Assembly: GCA_002435755.1 (NCBI GenBank) | Contig: DIYH01000024.1 | Coordinates: 434,001-498,000 of the forward strand | DNA from: Flammeovirgaceae bacterium UBA6059 | Lineage (GTDB): Bacteria > Bacteroidota > Bacteroidia > Cytophagales > Cyclobacteriaceae | DNA: 64,000 bases | Direction: 5' to 3' | Shown here: positions 57,301-64,000 of the stretch, piece by piece | How positions within the stretch are numbered: position 1 is the stretch's first letter | Layout: each line of letters opens with the position of its first letter | The notes under the pieces: generated by a model | Databases searched by the model: none | What the model was told of the DNA's origin: nothing | The model's input: the letters and a program-made list of their open reading frames with translations, nothing else | Made by a program: the position numbers and the translations under genes

Positions 57301-60247
57301 GGTAGACCTGTTGGGTGACGCATACATTGAGAGCGCAATCACCAATACTACTGGTGGCTCTCTGAACTTTTCGAGTAGCTCTAATAACCAGAATCTTTAT
57401 GGCTTGGCCAATAACACTATAAGCTTAGGAAAGGTTGAAGTTAACAACCCTCTTGGCGTGGACATAGTTGACGGCTTTGGTTATAATTTTGATGTGACAG
57501 AAGAGCTGGCTTTGCTCAATGGGGTTTTCAATGTCGGAGGAAGTCTGGTGACCATCAAGGAAGGCGGAATTATTACAGGAGATTTAGGTGGTACAGCGGC
57601 TTCCAATTTCAGCATTAACAATATGGTGCAGACCAACAGCTCGTTTGTTGATAATGGATTGAAGATTGAGTACCCTACTTTGACTACAGGTGACAGTACT
57701 ATCTTTTTTCCGGTAGGAGAGCAAAAATATACACCTGTCTCCTTTGCACTGACCAACGGATCAGAGGGTGGTAGTATACGTGTGCGCCCTGCCAATGAAC
57801 GTCACCCTACTGTAACCAATAATACGGAACCTAATCCAGCTTCTGTACCCCCACAGGCACCTACTACCCCAGCTGAACCTGACCTGGAAGATATTACCAA
57901 TGTACTGCAGTACTACTGGATAGTTGTAGCCGATGGCATCACCGGTACTCCGGGCGTACAGGGATCAGCGACATTCTTCTATAACTCGGAGGACATTAGT
58001 ATCGACAATAACCCTGATCCCCTGGAGCCTACCAACACGAATAATGCGACTTACGGTGTTGGTCCGACATCCTTTACTACGGCGGATTATATCTCAGCTA
58101 GATTGCTGTCAGATGATATCACCTGGGACAAGTTTAATCCCGTTGACTTTGATGAAAGTACCAATAGTTTCGTGGTTCCACTTGATCAGGGATCAGGAGT
58201 TGCAGCATCAGAGATCACGGGCGATTATACAGCAGGTGTTGGCAACAGTGGCGGAAACACCAATGCTAATGCCACAAACATAGAAGGCGCTATCCCGGAT
58301 CAAATACAGCAATATGTATCAGTAGCAACAGGAAGCTATGGGGCCAATGCTGTATGGGATGTTGGCGTAACAGAAGGTGTGGGGCCAGTAGGCGGCAGTG
58401 TAACTATATCAGCAGGAGATGTAGTTGAAATCGATTTGAACAATGTACGTCTTTATGAGACCAATATAGAGCAAGGTGGAACGTTAGTGATCAATTCGGC
58501 CTTTTTCGGACACAGGTTGGGCAATGTCTCAGGCAATGGAACTATCCGACTGCAAGGTACAGGCACACTACCGGCAGGAGAGTATTCTGCGTTTTTCGAC
58601 TGTAGTGGTGGTGCGTTGGATTACTCTGGTAGTGGAGATTACTCTGTACTGGGGGCGATATCTCAGATCAGAAAAGTGTCTTTCACAGGTACGGATGCTC
58701 GCATCATGCCCAACAACATCCTTGAAGTTTGTGATACCCTTGATGTCAACGGTCCTACGCTGGCGCTGAATACGGGCCAGACCATCACAGTAGGTGAAAT
58801 AGGTACTGCAAATGATTTATTCTGGTTGCAGTCTGGTACTGTCACACTATCCAACAGTACGAACCTTGATATTAACGGATCCATGCAATTTGATAATGGA
58901 AGTTTCACTGGTTCTTCGGGGACTAATGTCAGTGTTTATGAAAACATCACAAGAAATGCTGGCACAATAGATTGGAACAATAGTGTCATTGCATTTGATG
59001 GTGCCGCTGCACAAACAATCACTGGTGATTTCCAGGGTACACGTGAGTTTGATAACCTGACTATTAATAATTCAAGCTCCACAGGTGTTACGGTTTCAGG
59101 AGATGTTGAAGTATCCGGGACATTGACCCTTACTGACGGACATATATATACTTCTGACAATGACAGTCTTGTCTTAGACGCCAATGGTGATTATGCAGGC
59201 GCAAGCTCGGCAAGCCATATCAAAGGACCACTCGTGAAACAAAGTGTAGCTGGATCGTCCAATTATGAGTTTCCGGTAGGTAAGTCGTCAAGGTATGCTC
59301 CGGTTACTATAAGCGAGACGGCCTCACTCGATAACTGGAAAGCAGAATACTTTACCAGCAACTCTAACGGCACTTCTTCATTTGATCCGAATGATCCGGG
59401 ATCTGGTTTCCAGGCTTTGACAGAAATAGCATCTGACATGTGGACAGTGGAAAGTGGAGGTCCTAATTCTGCAAGGATCCGCCTCACCTACGGGCCGTGG
59501 CATGGAAGTTCTGATCAGAATAGCTTGCGGGTAGTGTGGTGGGATACAGGTCAGGCACCTAATCCCTGGTGGGAAAACCAGGGAGGTAATCCAATCAGTG
59601 GCTCCAGTGCCAATGGAACCGTTACTTCGGAAAACAGTATAGGTTTTACTTCTCAGGATTTCACTTTAGGGGCCGTATCTGAGGATGCTTTGCCAGTTGA
59701 GATGCTTTACTTCCAGGGCATTGAAGATAGAGGTGTCGTACAACTCGATTGGGCTACTGCTACTGAGATCAACAATGACTATTTCGAAATACAACGCTCA
59801 CAGGATGGAAATGACTGGGAGATTATTGGTGTTGTTATCGGATCGGGTACGACCATTGAAGAACAAACCTATGATTTCACTGACTTCAAACCATATGTCG
59901 GAGACTCGTACTACCGATTACGGCAGGTAGATTTTGATGGTCAATACGAGTACACAGAGATCATACTCGTTCAGGTGGCATTGGAGCCCGTTAGTTTCAA
60001 TGTTTATCCAAATCCTGTGCATGACGTCTTTAATGTAGAAATCAGAGGTATATCTGCCAATGAACGACCTGAGTATCAACTTATCTCGCTTCAAGGCAGG
60101 TTGGTCACAACAGGTCATCTACAAGCGGATCAAGAAGGTAGGGTCAACGAGCAGGTTAGCTTTAACAATGGCCTACCTGCGGGTATTTATATCCTTTCAA
60201 TAGAAACATCTAAGCGCTACTTTAGATTCAATCTGATCAAGAAATAA
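45389..60247 (+). CDS. Giant T9SS-exported surface protein with LamG-like modules and beta-helix
   Basis: A single intact frame encodes 4952 residues. A signal peptide (MRKALLCFLLCFALHPILAQ) is followed by six modules of about 380-420 residues (starts near residues 33, 453, 831, 1235, 1624 and 2032), each with a LamG-like fold (LWLRAD, WxDxSGN, ESYLAIKYG) and an end strand set (YDFSDGQYFTF). From about residue 2410 a long parallel beta-helix-like region follows, with short strand repeats such as GTLTVEANADMAMENNTLTF. Near 4768 an Fn3-like domain (LDWATATEINNDYFEIQRSQDG) leads to the type A sorting domain from about 4869 (NVYPNPVHDVFNVEI, ending FRFNLIKK). The protein probably acts as an adhesin or as part of gliding motility. 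Confidence 0.9.
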   Translation: MRKALLCFLLCFALHPILAQGPGGVGTTNSSNDSLAIWLRADSLVTLDGSSNVTNWGDLSGNGNNFASTSASFSVNASGLNSRPTIDLNGSGRIAGPTLATVGGISGGDIVHDLDVIVVFEQVSGQSYAIQFSRSGSSSFMSLANNRGNTSSPAGNNSNNNINIFARDAGSTDFSNWVTVSSEGTAGDASFAIGSFHLSRFGFDLSEDSIFLYRNDQLLESKNDPSTNITYASSSSGTVNLGAAGNDSQNFDGEMAEFIVFNDKLSEAAYTVVANYLNARYGTAITLGDDFYTSSTGYEEDVIGIGSNGSSSHMTSTGAGGGFYLTGTTGIGTTVFDNNEWLFAGHNGGSTSTTTSDAVGNFERLQRIWRMQQTETDGFDVTFTFDLDELGLDNAATYTLFGRAGTSGSFTDLAISPVSLGNTRAFSVSDTDLATYTYFTLAVEGGTPGGISIDLLAWYSADAGVSTTGSSVDAWTDRGPNMTDANDVGALSALMENSVNFYPSIDLEDDANALQATITSSTAGLGVFVVYKDTSSIGSGLSIMELNGPGGSHLLNEDTYGTGVSTFTTSKDQFSLFTIDHASGTSADLFLNGTSLAASYSAGVNAASGAYTLTIGENNAGGNAFEGEVAEIIIYEGDMTPTEINKIETYLAIKYGLALGHTYISSADVTVFDPASHIGYNSTVAALNLDAASGLNNKVAKAEGDSLIIATSSDFTSSNTSRGNTIDDGDYFFISSNGAAFTTTLVGTNKRLDRIWKVTESETSIGTVNLALPESVGVFDSVLVSTDPTFTTGVTRLAVTQSGGFNTFTNNFTSGQYFTFTQKDIFDTESSDLRLWLRADIGVTTSGSTVTGWADQTDFGHDADNDDSELDADPDLSTIAEDPVDLQDNALNFSPAIRFAGADRPISGTMVNASGGFTFFFVGRNDVGSVNTDAWFDSKIPNSGASGNNRTYFFGDRYAGGANFTSKIDESVIYSIVHPQGTTADIYDNGGAFQSSYSTGGNNNNIAGTYNYVLGDDVTSGNEFTGIISEFMAYQGALSNIDREVVESYLAMKYGLRLNHDYYNASQQVVFDIESAENDDFENNIAFLAREDLWNFSQKVSKADTGSLIIALESDFTSANSGRSVQLNDEEFFAVSSNIGTMSMDSSYNGVNANRIGRKWKVNETNNPGTVFVAIPDSLSSNLNLLIVSSDSVFTAADTEIALSSGGGYYYTSYNFSDGDYFTFASSTGPGGVTTNLELWLKADRGVDTSGGITWEDQSGNMQDQSDATMETTLADNRGNFNPALVFSNNSSANTISGTVIAGNPDLRIFTVFTDESVSNSGLALWELSSGASAAETHVLLENSYAGGTTFSPTITKNEPTLLSINHPAGTIADLHQNGADFNGVTYTTTGTAGAATYTLTIGAEDGGASEFTGDIQELVIFNDNSLLTASQVEQVESYLAIKYGITLTHDYLNSDGILIFDVDNSADNDGFENGIVAITRDLGAGVNQLISTSSSDSLIIALESDYTSSNTSRSTSLEDQDYVFVSHNGGNFESTLVGSNRLLNRVWKVRENAGSTLGNVFLGVPNSVAVFDSLWVSNDTDFTTGVTKVAVTSLSGFNSVSYDFSDGQYFTFSVDNPLDTEGGNLLVWLRSDAGVATSGTQITLWEDQTNYNNDADNDDSEFDADPDLGVFDSEPADLSDDIINFNPSAIFADQTRPLSGSFTSTVAGLNFFVVGVNDSNAGGTPAWFDIRLQSAAGTGNGNDRAPFYENRYGLGSNLVTNIPTDTLVLFSIQHPSGNSADLYQNGSVFELAHNTAGSSDSEAGAYSYVVGDDATAGNEWTGEIAEFLVIQGDLDERDREVIESYLGIKYGIVLGHDYLNSSGNIVFDIETTENDNFENEIVFIARDDVWNLNQKISKSDSGELVLALEQDFESANSSRTTSLTDGQYFGVGHNGAATSADSTYRSFAGARVGRKWIVRETGSVGAVYLGISDTIATDINVMIVSTDSTFSDGVEEVAISQANGFYFVNYDFSDGEYFSFARSIAPGAVADGLQLWLKADADVTAPGNNVSDWADQSGAGNHMNTPATDPNLITNGTNFNPAIGLDPVGTRLQSVAPISIGKDSLTLFIVGVDTVSATENTIFQLALATDSVTLSDTSFEEISYSLLEDTVQLITVIDNPDNANFASVALNGGTPVSGTPTNAIGRDDYVLAIGDSVGGALGGTNAFGGLISEIILYDEILSASDQVMIESYLAVKYGITVGHDVVSSEGDVAFDFATSTGYTAGMTALGFDERTCLDQQVSSSVYDSLTIATSNDFTSANTSRTNPYGDRQYLVITNNEAGYSFGESYKGTASTRLSRVWKVSELSNPGTVYMSIPKSALNPTDLTLVISNNEAFNSGLAEKAFTDAGSTWEVSYDFTDGQFFTFVNQPPTTEIWYSYKTGVFSDDTNWTLDGAISALLVNPYNEIPSEGDTVIIKSGQVITSDLNGIGIRSMEILGQLDLSTTGGHDFNYMFGSGRLRLAGNNGLDNYPLATDTLFYDFDEGGTTEYYGGSIELDTKRSYRNLILNLDDQLNIATMTGDSITVVNNLTITQGELRVNDNVSTSSKVVTVNGDLLVEANGEITVNTANARHELDLYGDFVNQGNVAFTNRNTANYSSEATDGIIDVNFLSATQDQALTLQNRANFYRISIDKGVDDTYVLEITSTSSTFFNLYGPANDGHPEDSQLEAATADNENALGLFYGTVKLGTNVDVPVLNNGGNYNISEGAQIWVDGGSVAKNSGTAIVPYGTFRITSGSIEADISSGITLRGNATLTIEGGTVTTRQFRTSVFGIANQGGLVQSGGVFNVTGQRTGGVNNNYYPFNFTYTGNVFNMSGGELNVSGPNGKGGMFINSNPENVSITGGTVTLQASDTNNFVLTSRAEFYNLVVGRSSPSDTVIVILGGGESGPNGNDVSLSAQPLYIINDLTLQDTTFNANGEDVFVTGTLTVEANADMAMENNTLTFQGEGTSFISIENGNRLELDSLVINKTLETELVRITNATDTSLLINSYFNHNSGQFDYGADTLVLLGELIVSDTLGVSDNTGEVVLGGSSAQSITSNGGFVYDVVINNSAGVSLNGGLVMDSLVLDAGIFDLNSSELSINSDLRTNSTFSNTLMIQTSGNDSDGGLSMYFDANETLQFPLGTDANGVIRYTPVSVTLDAASDNGFITLNPVDTELELLNQTVANSALTYYWRSRNSSFTSPGSRMISYVFDYINAADDVPAGDNPSTDYIPGWVTSDFARVKNPSSIGLAGDNITANTITTDTHGLVTAKYTAALETKFDGTIEVYYNRSSAGNWNDASSWSSVSHTSNTNSFGTFPGAGDVVNLANGDEGSDNSHYITVPGGVTVDAAEVIFDNDHDDDGVRGWGPRLIFETNNSVGNLGAVSGVGGQIGIELSSTALNNPTVNGDFGSFNGVGESDISQITNQFIFFPQNNSSTHLVPTNLIEFPNLRVHGPGGSTSNRTVIFPEDITVYRDVRIDVSVIVELDNDATGDMTIGRNLQLGPDSGGGELIFQNNGTTRTVTVGGDLRIRGSVSGGGNSELSVEPGGSADLEHRLIVGEDISILNNSRTTFDLFSDNIGGSNVILELNGETNSSFTSVNSNVADLFRVEMNKGTDTTSTFQIDVDLNLNGPNTASPQSLELQNGKLILNNAGLNIELADASEFLIPEGTGLEITQGTVTAANGALINLDGLFRINGGTATLSSTDIEYSNTGEALIDVSGGSLTIGNQLRRPISTSSGILKYRQSAGDVIIGADGQSTNARAMFEVLNAGSEFSLTGGTFTIQRGVTGDDNASLNLDPDVFYVSGSTITLGNASTPAVAGSNFFNVRSNIALNNVTIFNDTDFPDVRLYALPLTVNGTLEIQGAGDFLANGFDVTLNGDLTNAGTFTNATALTTFSAASSQSLSGAGTFSFFNLTKSNAGTFNVDNSITITNDMRVESGIMALSTSQVDLLGDAYIESAITNTTGGSLNFSSSSNNQNLYGLANNTISLGKVEVNNPLGVDIVDGFGYNFDVTEELALLNGVFNVGGSLVTIKEGGIITGDLGGTAASNFSINNMVQTNSSFVDNGLKIEYPTLTTGDSTIFFPVGEQKYTPVSFALTNGSEGGSIRVRPANERHPTVTNNTEPNPASVPPQAPTTPAEPDLEDITNVLQYYWIVVADGITGTPGVQGSATFFYNSEDISIDNNPDPLEPTNTNNATYGVGPTSFTTADYISARLLSDDITWDKFNPVDFDESTNSFVVPLDQGSGVAASEITGDYTAGVGNSGGNTNANATNIEGAIPDQIQQYVSVATGSYGANAVWDVGVTEGVGPVGGSVTISAGDVVEIDLNNVRLYETNIEQGGTLVINSAFFGHRLGNVSGNGTIRLQGTGTLPAGEYSAFFDCSGGALDYSGSGDYSVLGAISQIRKVSFTGTDARIMPNNILEVCDTLDVNGPTLALNTGQTITVGEIGTANDLFWLQSGTVTLSNSTNLDINGSMQFDNGSFTGSSGTNVSVYENITRNAGTIDWNNSVIAFDGAAAQTITGDFQGTREFDNLTINNSSSTGVTVSGDVEVSGTLTLTDGHIYTSDNDSLVLDANGDYAGASSASHIKGPLVKQSVAGSSNYEFPVGKSSRYAPVTISETASLDNWKAEYFTSNSNGTSSFDPNDPGSGFQALTEIASDMWTVESGGPNSARIRLTYGPWHGSSDQNSLRVVWWDTGQAPNPWWENQGGNPISGSSANGTVTSENSIGFTSQDFTLGAVSEDALPVEMLYFQGIEDRGVVQLDWATATEINNDYFEIQRSQDGNDWEIIGVVIGSGTTIEEQTYDFTDFKPYVGDSYYRLRQVDFDGQYEYTEIILVQVALEPVSFNVYPNPVHDVFNVEIRGISANERPEYQLISLQGRLVTTGHLQADQEGRVNEQVSFNNGLPAGIYILSIETSKRYFRFNLIKK
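46749..52618 (+). repeat. Tandem LamG-type modules with an ABAB higher order
   Basis: Five consecutive modules in the giant gene begin near 46749, 47881, 49093, 50260 and 51485. Modules 2 and 4 share text such as TTGVTxxAVT and VGTNKRLDRIWKV/VGSNRLLNRVWKV. Modules 3 and 5 share DNDDSExDADPDL, RPxSG and QKxSKxDxGxL. Module 6 stands apart. The pattern therefore looks like a two-module unit (A-B) that was duplicated once. Module 1 (from 45487) is the most divergent. This is based on comparing the translations by eye. Confidence 0.65.
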
Positions 60248-60255
60248 CAGCGTTA

Positions 60256-60282
60256 GGGCACATTCCTAATAAGAATGTGCCC
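60256..60282 (+). terminator. Terminator of the giant gene
   Basis: GGGCACATTC (60256-60265) and GAATGTGCCC (60273-60282) form a perfect 10-bp stem with a seven-base loop, starting eight bases after the stop codon, followed by CTTGTGTT, a weak T tract. It separates the two giant genes. Confidence 0.8.
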
Positions 60283-60367
60283 CTTGTGTTGTCCACTCAC
60301 ATTTGCCGTTTTCCAAAGATCGCAGATAAGCTGTCACCCATGGGTGAAAGTCTTGTGTTCATCGAAT

Positions 60368-60410
60368 AACAGGACGTTATCCTGTTTTGATTGTACATCT
60401 TTACGTACAA
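60368..60410 (+). other. Two small hairpins in the leader of the second giant gene
   Basis: AACAGGA/TCCTGTT (60368-60374 and 60380-60386) is followed by four T residues, and TTGTAC/GTACAA (60391-60396 and 60405-60410) forms a second stem. Both lie about 80-120 bp before the start codon at 60490. They may form part of an untranslated leader or a short upstream terminator. No riboswitch class is recognised. Confidence 0.35.
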
Positions 60411-60489
60411 GAGATTCACCGAATAGTACATTTTGATGTGCTGTCCGGTACATGTGAAAAACCAGCTTATGTTTTGCTTAGAGATACCT

Positions 60490-63400
60490 ATGCACCGTAG
60501 CATACTATTGACTTTATTTTGCTTATTCACAACCTCTATCGTTAAGGGGCAGTCAGGTCCAGCAGGTGTTCAAAACACATCCAATGTACCAGGGCCAGTA
60601 TTTTGGATTAAAGCGGATGGAGACATCACCGAATCCTCAGGCAATATTTCCTCTTGGAACGACGAAGTAAGTACTAACAACGCTGTATTGGGCGGATCAG
60701 ACCCGTTGCTATCCAGTAACCAAATCAACGGGCGACCTAGTGTTTTCTTTGATGGGAATGACTACTTGACGATTCCTAACAGTACCAGGATCAATGATGG
60801 CAATGTTGAAGAGATATCCATTTTTTCAGTATTCCGAACTCCTGCTGACCTAAGCGGCACGGGTGTTGAGATCATTTACGAGCAGGGTGGGGGTACCAAT
60901 GGTATTAACATTTACCTGCAAAGAGATAATTCCAATCCTCAAATTTTTCTGATGATGTGGGAAAATCAGAGTAGCATTGATTACGAGTACTATGCCTCTT
61001 TTTCTGCGACTGCATCTACTTCTTACATGGTCCAGATCAACTATGATGGTGCTTCTTCCAGAGTAGACTATTACCAGAACAATACTTTACTCGGAACTAC
61101 ATATGATCCTAATTCATCTGTATTTAACCAATTGAATTCCCATCTGGGGCTATTGGGGATAGGCGCTCTAAACAACGATTCTCAGAGTCAAGGATTTAAT
61201 AACTTATTCGATCCTGATCCTGGCTATTATTTCACCGGTGAAATAGCCGAGCTGATACTCTATGATACTTATCTCAATGATGCAGAGCGCAATATCATTG
61301 CCAACTATCTTGGAGAGAAGTATGGCCTGACAATTGGGTCAGATATCTACACAGATGCCACCTATAGTTATGATGTAACAGGGATAGGTCAGACGGGTAC
61401 GGATACGCATTTGAGCGGAACAGGTAGTGGAGGAGGACTTTCTTTAGAAGATAATGGCAGTGTAAATGTAAGCGGGGAATATGTATTTGCCGGACATGAT
61501 AATGGCTCAGTGGATGAGACTTTCATTGGTTCACCTGCCAATATCACAAGACTGAGCAGAAGCTGGAGGGTAGAAGAGACTGGTGCTGTTGACAACATCA
61601 AGCTGATTTTTGATTTGACTTCATTAGGCCTGAGTACACCTACGGCAATTGGTGACTATACGCTACTCTATCGCGCGAATACAGGAGTGGATTTCACTGA
61701 GGTGACCACTAATATATCAGCGGCATTGGTCAATGAAGTAGGTACTGCTGATGTCGATGTGGTTTTCACATTAACAGACCTGAACTCGGGCTATTTTACG
61801 ATTGGGGTACCACTCACCAATAACTCGACACCCGGCCAAATACCTATGGCTGCAGGAGTACTATCATCTGCTGATGACCCAGGACCTGTTTATTGGTTAG
61901 AGGCAGGATCATCTAGCCTCGGGCTTGCAGGTAGCAGTGTTACCAGTTGGACAGACAGGATACAGGAGTATGTGTTTGCGCCACAAGGAGCAAGTACTAC
62001 CCAGCCGACCCTGTCATCCATGAATGGCTTCAACGCGCTTTCCTTTGATGGCGGAGACCTATTGACAATCGAAGAACAAGCAGACATCAATGGTATTGCA
62101 ACAGGCCCGACCGAGCTCGTTCGCAGTGATCGTACGATGTTCTTTGTCTTTGAAACGCCGAGTTCAATTAGCGGACCGAACTGTGCTGATCAGACTGATC
62201 TGGATAATTATGAAGTCATCTATGAGCAAGGTGGGTCAGGGAATGGCTTCAATGTATACCTCAACAAATGCAATGGCCAGATCTACGTTAGAGCTTGGGA
62301 GGGTGCTAATAGTACTTTTGGAACATTTGCGGCCACTGCCAGCACGACTTATGTCGTCTCTTTAGTCTACGATGCAGACATAGGATCAAATGGAACCATC
62401 ACTTTTTATAACGCGAATCAACAACTCAGCACTACTACTGCTACGTGGTTGGAGTTTTTTAGTCGGCATACAGGTGATATAGGAGTAGGTGGAGTAGACA
62501 ATGACTCAGAGCTTATTCAAACAGATGAAACAACTGTAATAGAAGTAATTGGGGATAACCTCGTGAACTTCAATGGTAAAGTGGCTGAGGTGGTTTTCTA
62601 CGATCTGGCCCTTGAATCTGCACAACACACTATCGTAAACAACTACCTGGGTGAGAAATTTGGAGTTACGATGTTGCGTGATGATCTCTATTCGCAACCG
62701 TCATCAAACAATGAAGTCATTGGTATTGGACAAGCTGATGGAGACTTACATGCCGCCAATTCTGGGAATGGTGGTGAACTGTACCTGATCAACGAAGGTG
62801 GCGTCAATGTTGATGGTGAGTTCGTTTTTGCAGGTCATAATGGAAACACACATGGCTACACCAACAATAGTGCTCCGACAGATGCCTCGAGGTGGAGTCG
62901 GATTTGGTACATTCAGAAAACGGGAACGATCAACAATGTCAAACTGGTTTTTGATACTGAAGGAGCTGGATTTGGACCCGCTGATCTCAACAGGGTGGCC
63001 GATGACTATGATCTACTCTACAGGTCTGGTACGACAGGTACCTTCACAGTTGTCAATGCGAGTGCTAAGGCAATTGGGGACTTAGTGGGTTCTACAGACA
63101 ATGATGTGATCTTTTCGCTCACCGATACTGAGTTACAAGATGGCTATTATACTCTGAGAGTACCTCGGCAGATCGATTGGTTTACTTACAACTCTGGCAA
63201 ATGGGAAGATCCTACCAATTGGACACTAGACCCTACCGGAACCAGAAGACTAAACCCTGACAATGCTTACCCGAGTAATGACCTTGATGATGCTGATAAT
63301 GTCACCGTGCTTAATGGAGATGAGATCCTGGTAGATGGTACAACGCAGAGTACGCTTAATACTGACAAAGGAAGTACTGGACTGTCGTTAATTACTTTGA

Positions 63401-64000
63401 CGATCGATGATGGTGGTATACTGGACCTGGGTGCAACCACAGGCCACAGTGCTCTTTCCATCATCGGTACAGGTAAAATAGAGCTGAATGCGGATAACTT
63501 CATTTCCGGAGATGCATCAGGTGCTCAAGGTTTCAATACCTCTGATGGTGGAACTGTCGAGTTCTATGGTGCATCAGGTTATGACTTGAGTTCAGCTCCG
63601 ACATTCAATAACATGATAGTCAATATGTCTGGAGTAGCGCTTACACTATTAAGTGATCTGACGCTTAGTGGGGGCCTTACTGTTAGGTCCGGTACTTTCC
63701 AAATCAACAATAACAATGCTACCAACATCCTCAACATCAATGCAGGTAAAGATGTGATTGTTGAAGCTGCGGGTGAGATCAGTGTAGGTACAGGAGATGC
63801 AGTCAGCGTACAGTCAGATCAGACGATCACTTTCCATCAGTTCAATATTGTGGGAGACTTTACCAATACCGGGACCGCTATCTTCCATAACATAGCTCCT
63901 GCGCACATCGCTGACTCGACCTATTTTGACTATTACCCTACTGCCTCTGATCCGGACGATGCTGATCAATCTATTTACGCTAGCAACGAGTATGGTGTAG
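60490..64000 (+). CDS. Second giant LamG / beta-helix surface protein (runs off right edge)
   Basis: From the ATG at 60490 (MHRSILLTLFCLFTTSIVKGQ, a signal peptide) the frame stays open to the window edge, about 1170 codons. It has two LamG-like modules, one starting at VFWIKADGDITESSGN and a second at VYWLEAGSSSLGLAGSS, each ending in the ANYLGEKYG and GxGQxDxxLHxxN-type text seen in its neighbour. From about residue 897 WFTYNSGKWEDPTNWTLDP matches the linker that starts the beta-helix region of the first giant protein (WYSYKTGVFSDDTNWTLDG). It is a paralogue of that protein and very probably also a T9SS substrate, but its C-terminus is not in the window. Confidence 0.85.
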   Translation, partial: MHRSILLTLFCLFTTSIVKGQSGPAGVQNTSNVPGPVFWIKADGDITESSGNISSWNDEVSTNNAVLGGSDPLLSSNQINGRPSVFFDGNDYLTIPNSTRINDGNVEEISIFSVFRTPADLSGTGVEIIYEQGGGTNGINIYLQRDNSNPQIFLMMWENQSSIDYEYYASFSATASTSYMVQINYDGASSRVDYYQNNTLLGTTYDPNSSVFNQLNSHLGLLGIGALNNDSQSQGFNNLFDPDPGYYFTGEIAELILYDTYLNDAERNIIANYLGEKYGLTIGSDIYTDATYSYDVTGIGQTGTDTHLSGTGSGGGLSLEDNGSVNVSGEYVFAGHDNGSVDETFIGSPANITRLSRSWRVEETGAVDNIKLIFDLTSLGLSTPTAIGDYTLLYRANTGVDFTEVTTNISAALVNEVGTADVDVVFTLTDLNSGYFTIGVPLTNNSTPGQIPMAAGVLSSADDPGPVYWLEAGSSSLGLAGSSVTSWTDRIQEYVFAPQGASTTQPTLSSMNGFNALSFDGGDLLTIEEQADINGIATGPTELVRSDRTMFFVFETPSSISGPNCADQTDLDNYEVIYEQGGSGNGFNVYLNKCNGQIYVRAWEGANSTFGTFAATASTTYVVSLVYDADIGSNGTITFYNANQQLSTTTATWLEFFSRHTGDIGVGGVDNDSELIQTDETTVIEVIGDNLVNFNGKVAEVVFYDLALESAQHTIVNNYLGEKFGVTMLRDDLYSQPSSNNEVIGIGQADGDLHAANSGNGGELYLINEGGVNVDGEFVFAGHNGNTHGYTNNSAPTDASRWSRIWYIQKTGTINNVKLVFDTEGAGFGPADLNRVADDYDLLYRSGTTGTFTVVNASAKAIGDLVGSTDNDVIFSLTDTELQDGYYTLRVPRQIDWFTYNSGKWEDPTNWTLDPTGTRRLNPDNAYPSNDLDDADNVTVLNGDEILVDGTTQSTLNTDKGSTGLSLITLTIDDGGILDLGATTGHSALSIIGTGKIELNADNFISGDASGAQGFNTSDGGTVEFYGASGYDLSSAPTFNNMIVNMSGVALTLLSDLTLSGGLTVRSGTFQINNNNATNILNINAGKDVIVEAAGEISVGTGDAVSVQSDQTITFHQFNIVGDFTNTGTAIFHNIAPAHIADSTYFDYYPTASDPDDADQSIYASNEYGV

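Noticed and set aside
1..64000. CRISPR arrays, rRNA or tRNA genes, phage genes and insertion sequences
   Set aside because: I looked for these by eye and found no repeats with spacers, no RNA gene signatures and no transposase or phage proteins. A proper search was not possible.

Overview
The window looks like chromosome from a Bacteroidota bacterium, most likely a marine or soil member of the Cytophagales. The clues are a type IX secretion (T9SS) C-terminal sorting domain, PadR genes paired with FtsX-type permeases carrying the N-terminal permease prefix domain, several LytTR regulators, DUF5916 and DUF6249 proteins, scarce Shine-Dalgarno sites, and occasional TAnnTTTG promoter elements. I recognised no rRNA, tRNA, CRISPR array, transposase or phage gene.

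Region 1 (1-18.6 kb) is accessory and partly decayed. It holds the start of a PadR gene at the left edge, a glycosyltransferase, a methyltransferase, a retropepsin-like lipoprotein, small secreted proteins and a large BNR-repeat protein. Between these lie broken genes: a truncated and frameshifted copy of the protease (1442-1712), a gene cut by an in-frame stop (5588-6100), a frameshifted MORN/TonB-C gene (6148-6779), a degenerate secreted-protein remnant (17050-17390) and a LamG gene separated from its signal peptide by one missing base (17461-18599). From 10 to 17 kb there are intact genes: an AraC regulator, a HExxH peptidase, a GGR-family flavoprotein, a LytTR protein, and a Tat-exported aminotransferase with an AEC transporter.

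Region 2 (18.7-34.1 kb) is regulatory and envelope related: a membrane LytTR regulator, a DUF5916 outer-membrane protein, a beta-lactamase-fold hydrolase, an ECF sigma factor with small membrane proteins, and a glycosyltransferase. Two PadR/FtsX-permease pairs follow. Between them sits a tripartite HipBST-type toxin-antitoxin operon. It has three operator-like palindromes exactly 40 bp apart and is flanked by two similar copies of a hairpin plus permease tail. The predicted kinase HipT has His where the HipA-family catalytic Asp is expected.

Region 3 (34.1-45.2 kb) is compact and conserved: Nudix hydrolase, LOG-family protein, DUF4136 protein, topA, SixA-like phosphatase, glycerate kinase, TlpA-like thioredoxin, tex, and a two-gene unit of exported proteins of unknown function.

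Region 4 (45.4-64 kb) is one intact 4952-residue T9SS surface protein, built from six LamG-like modules, a long beta-helix-like region and a type A sorting domain. A second related giant gene starts 242 bp downstream and runs off the right edge.
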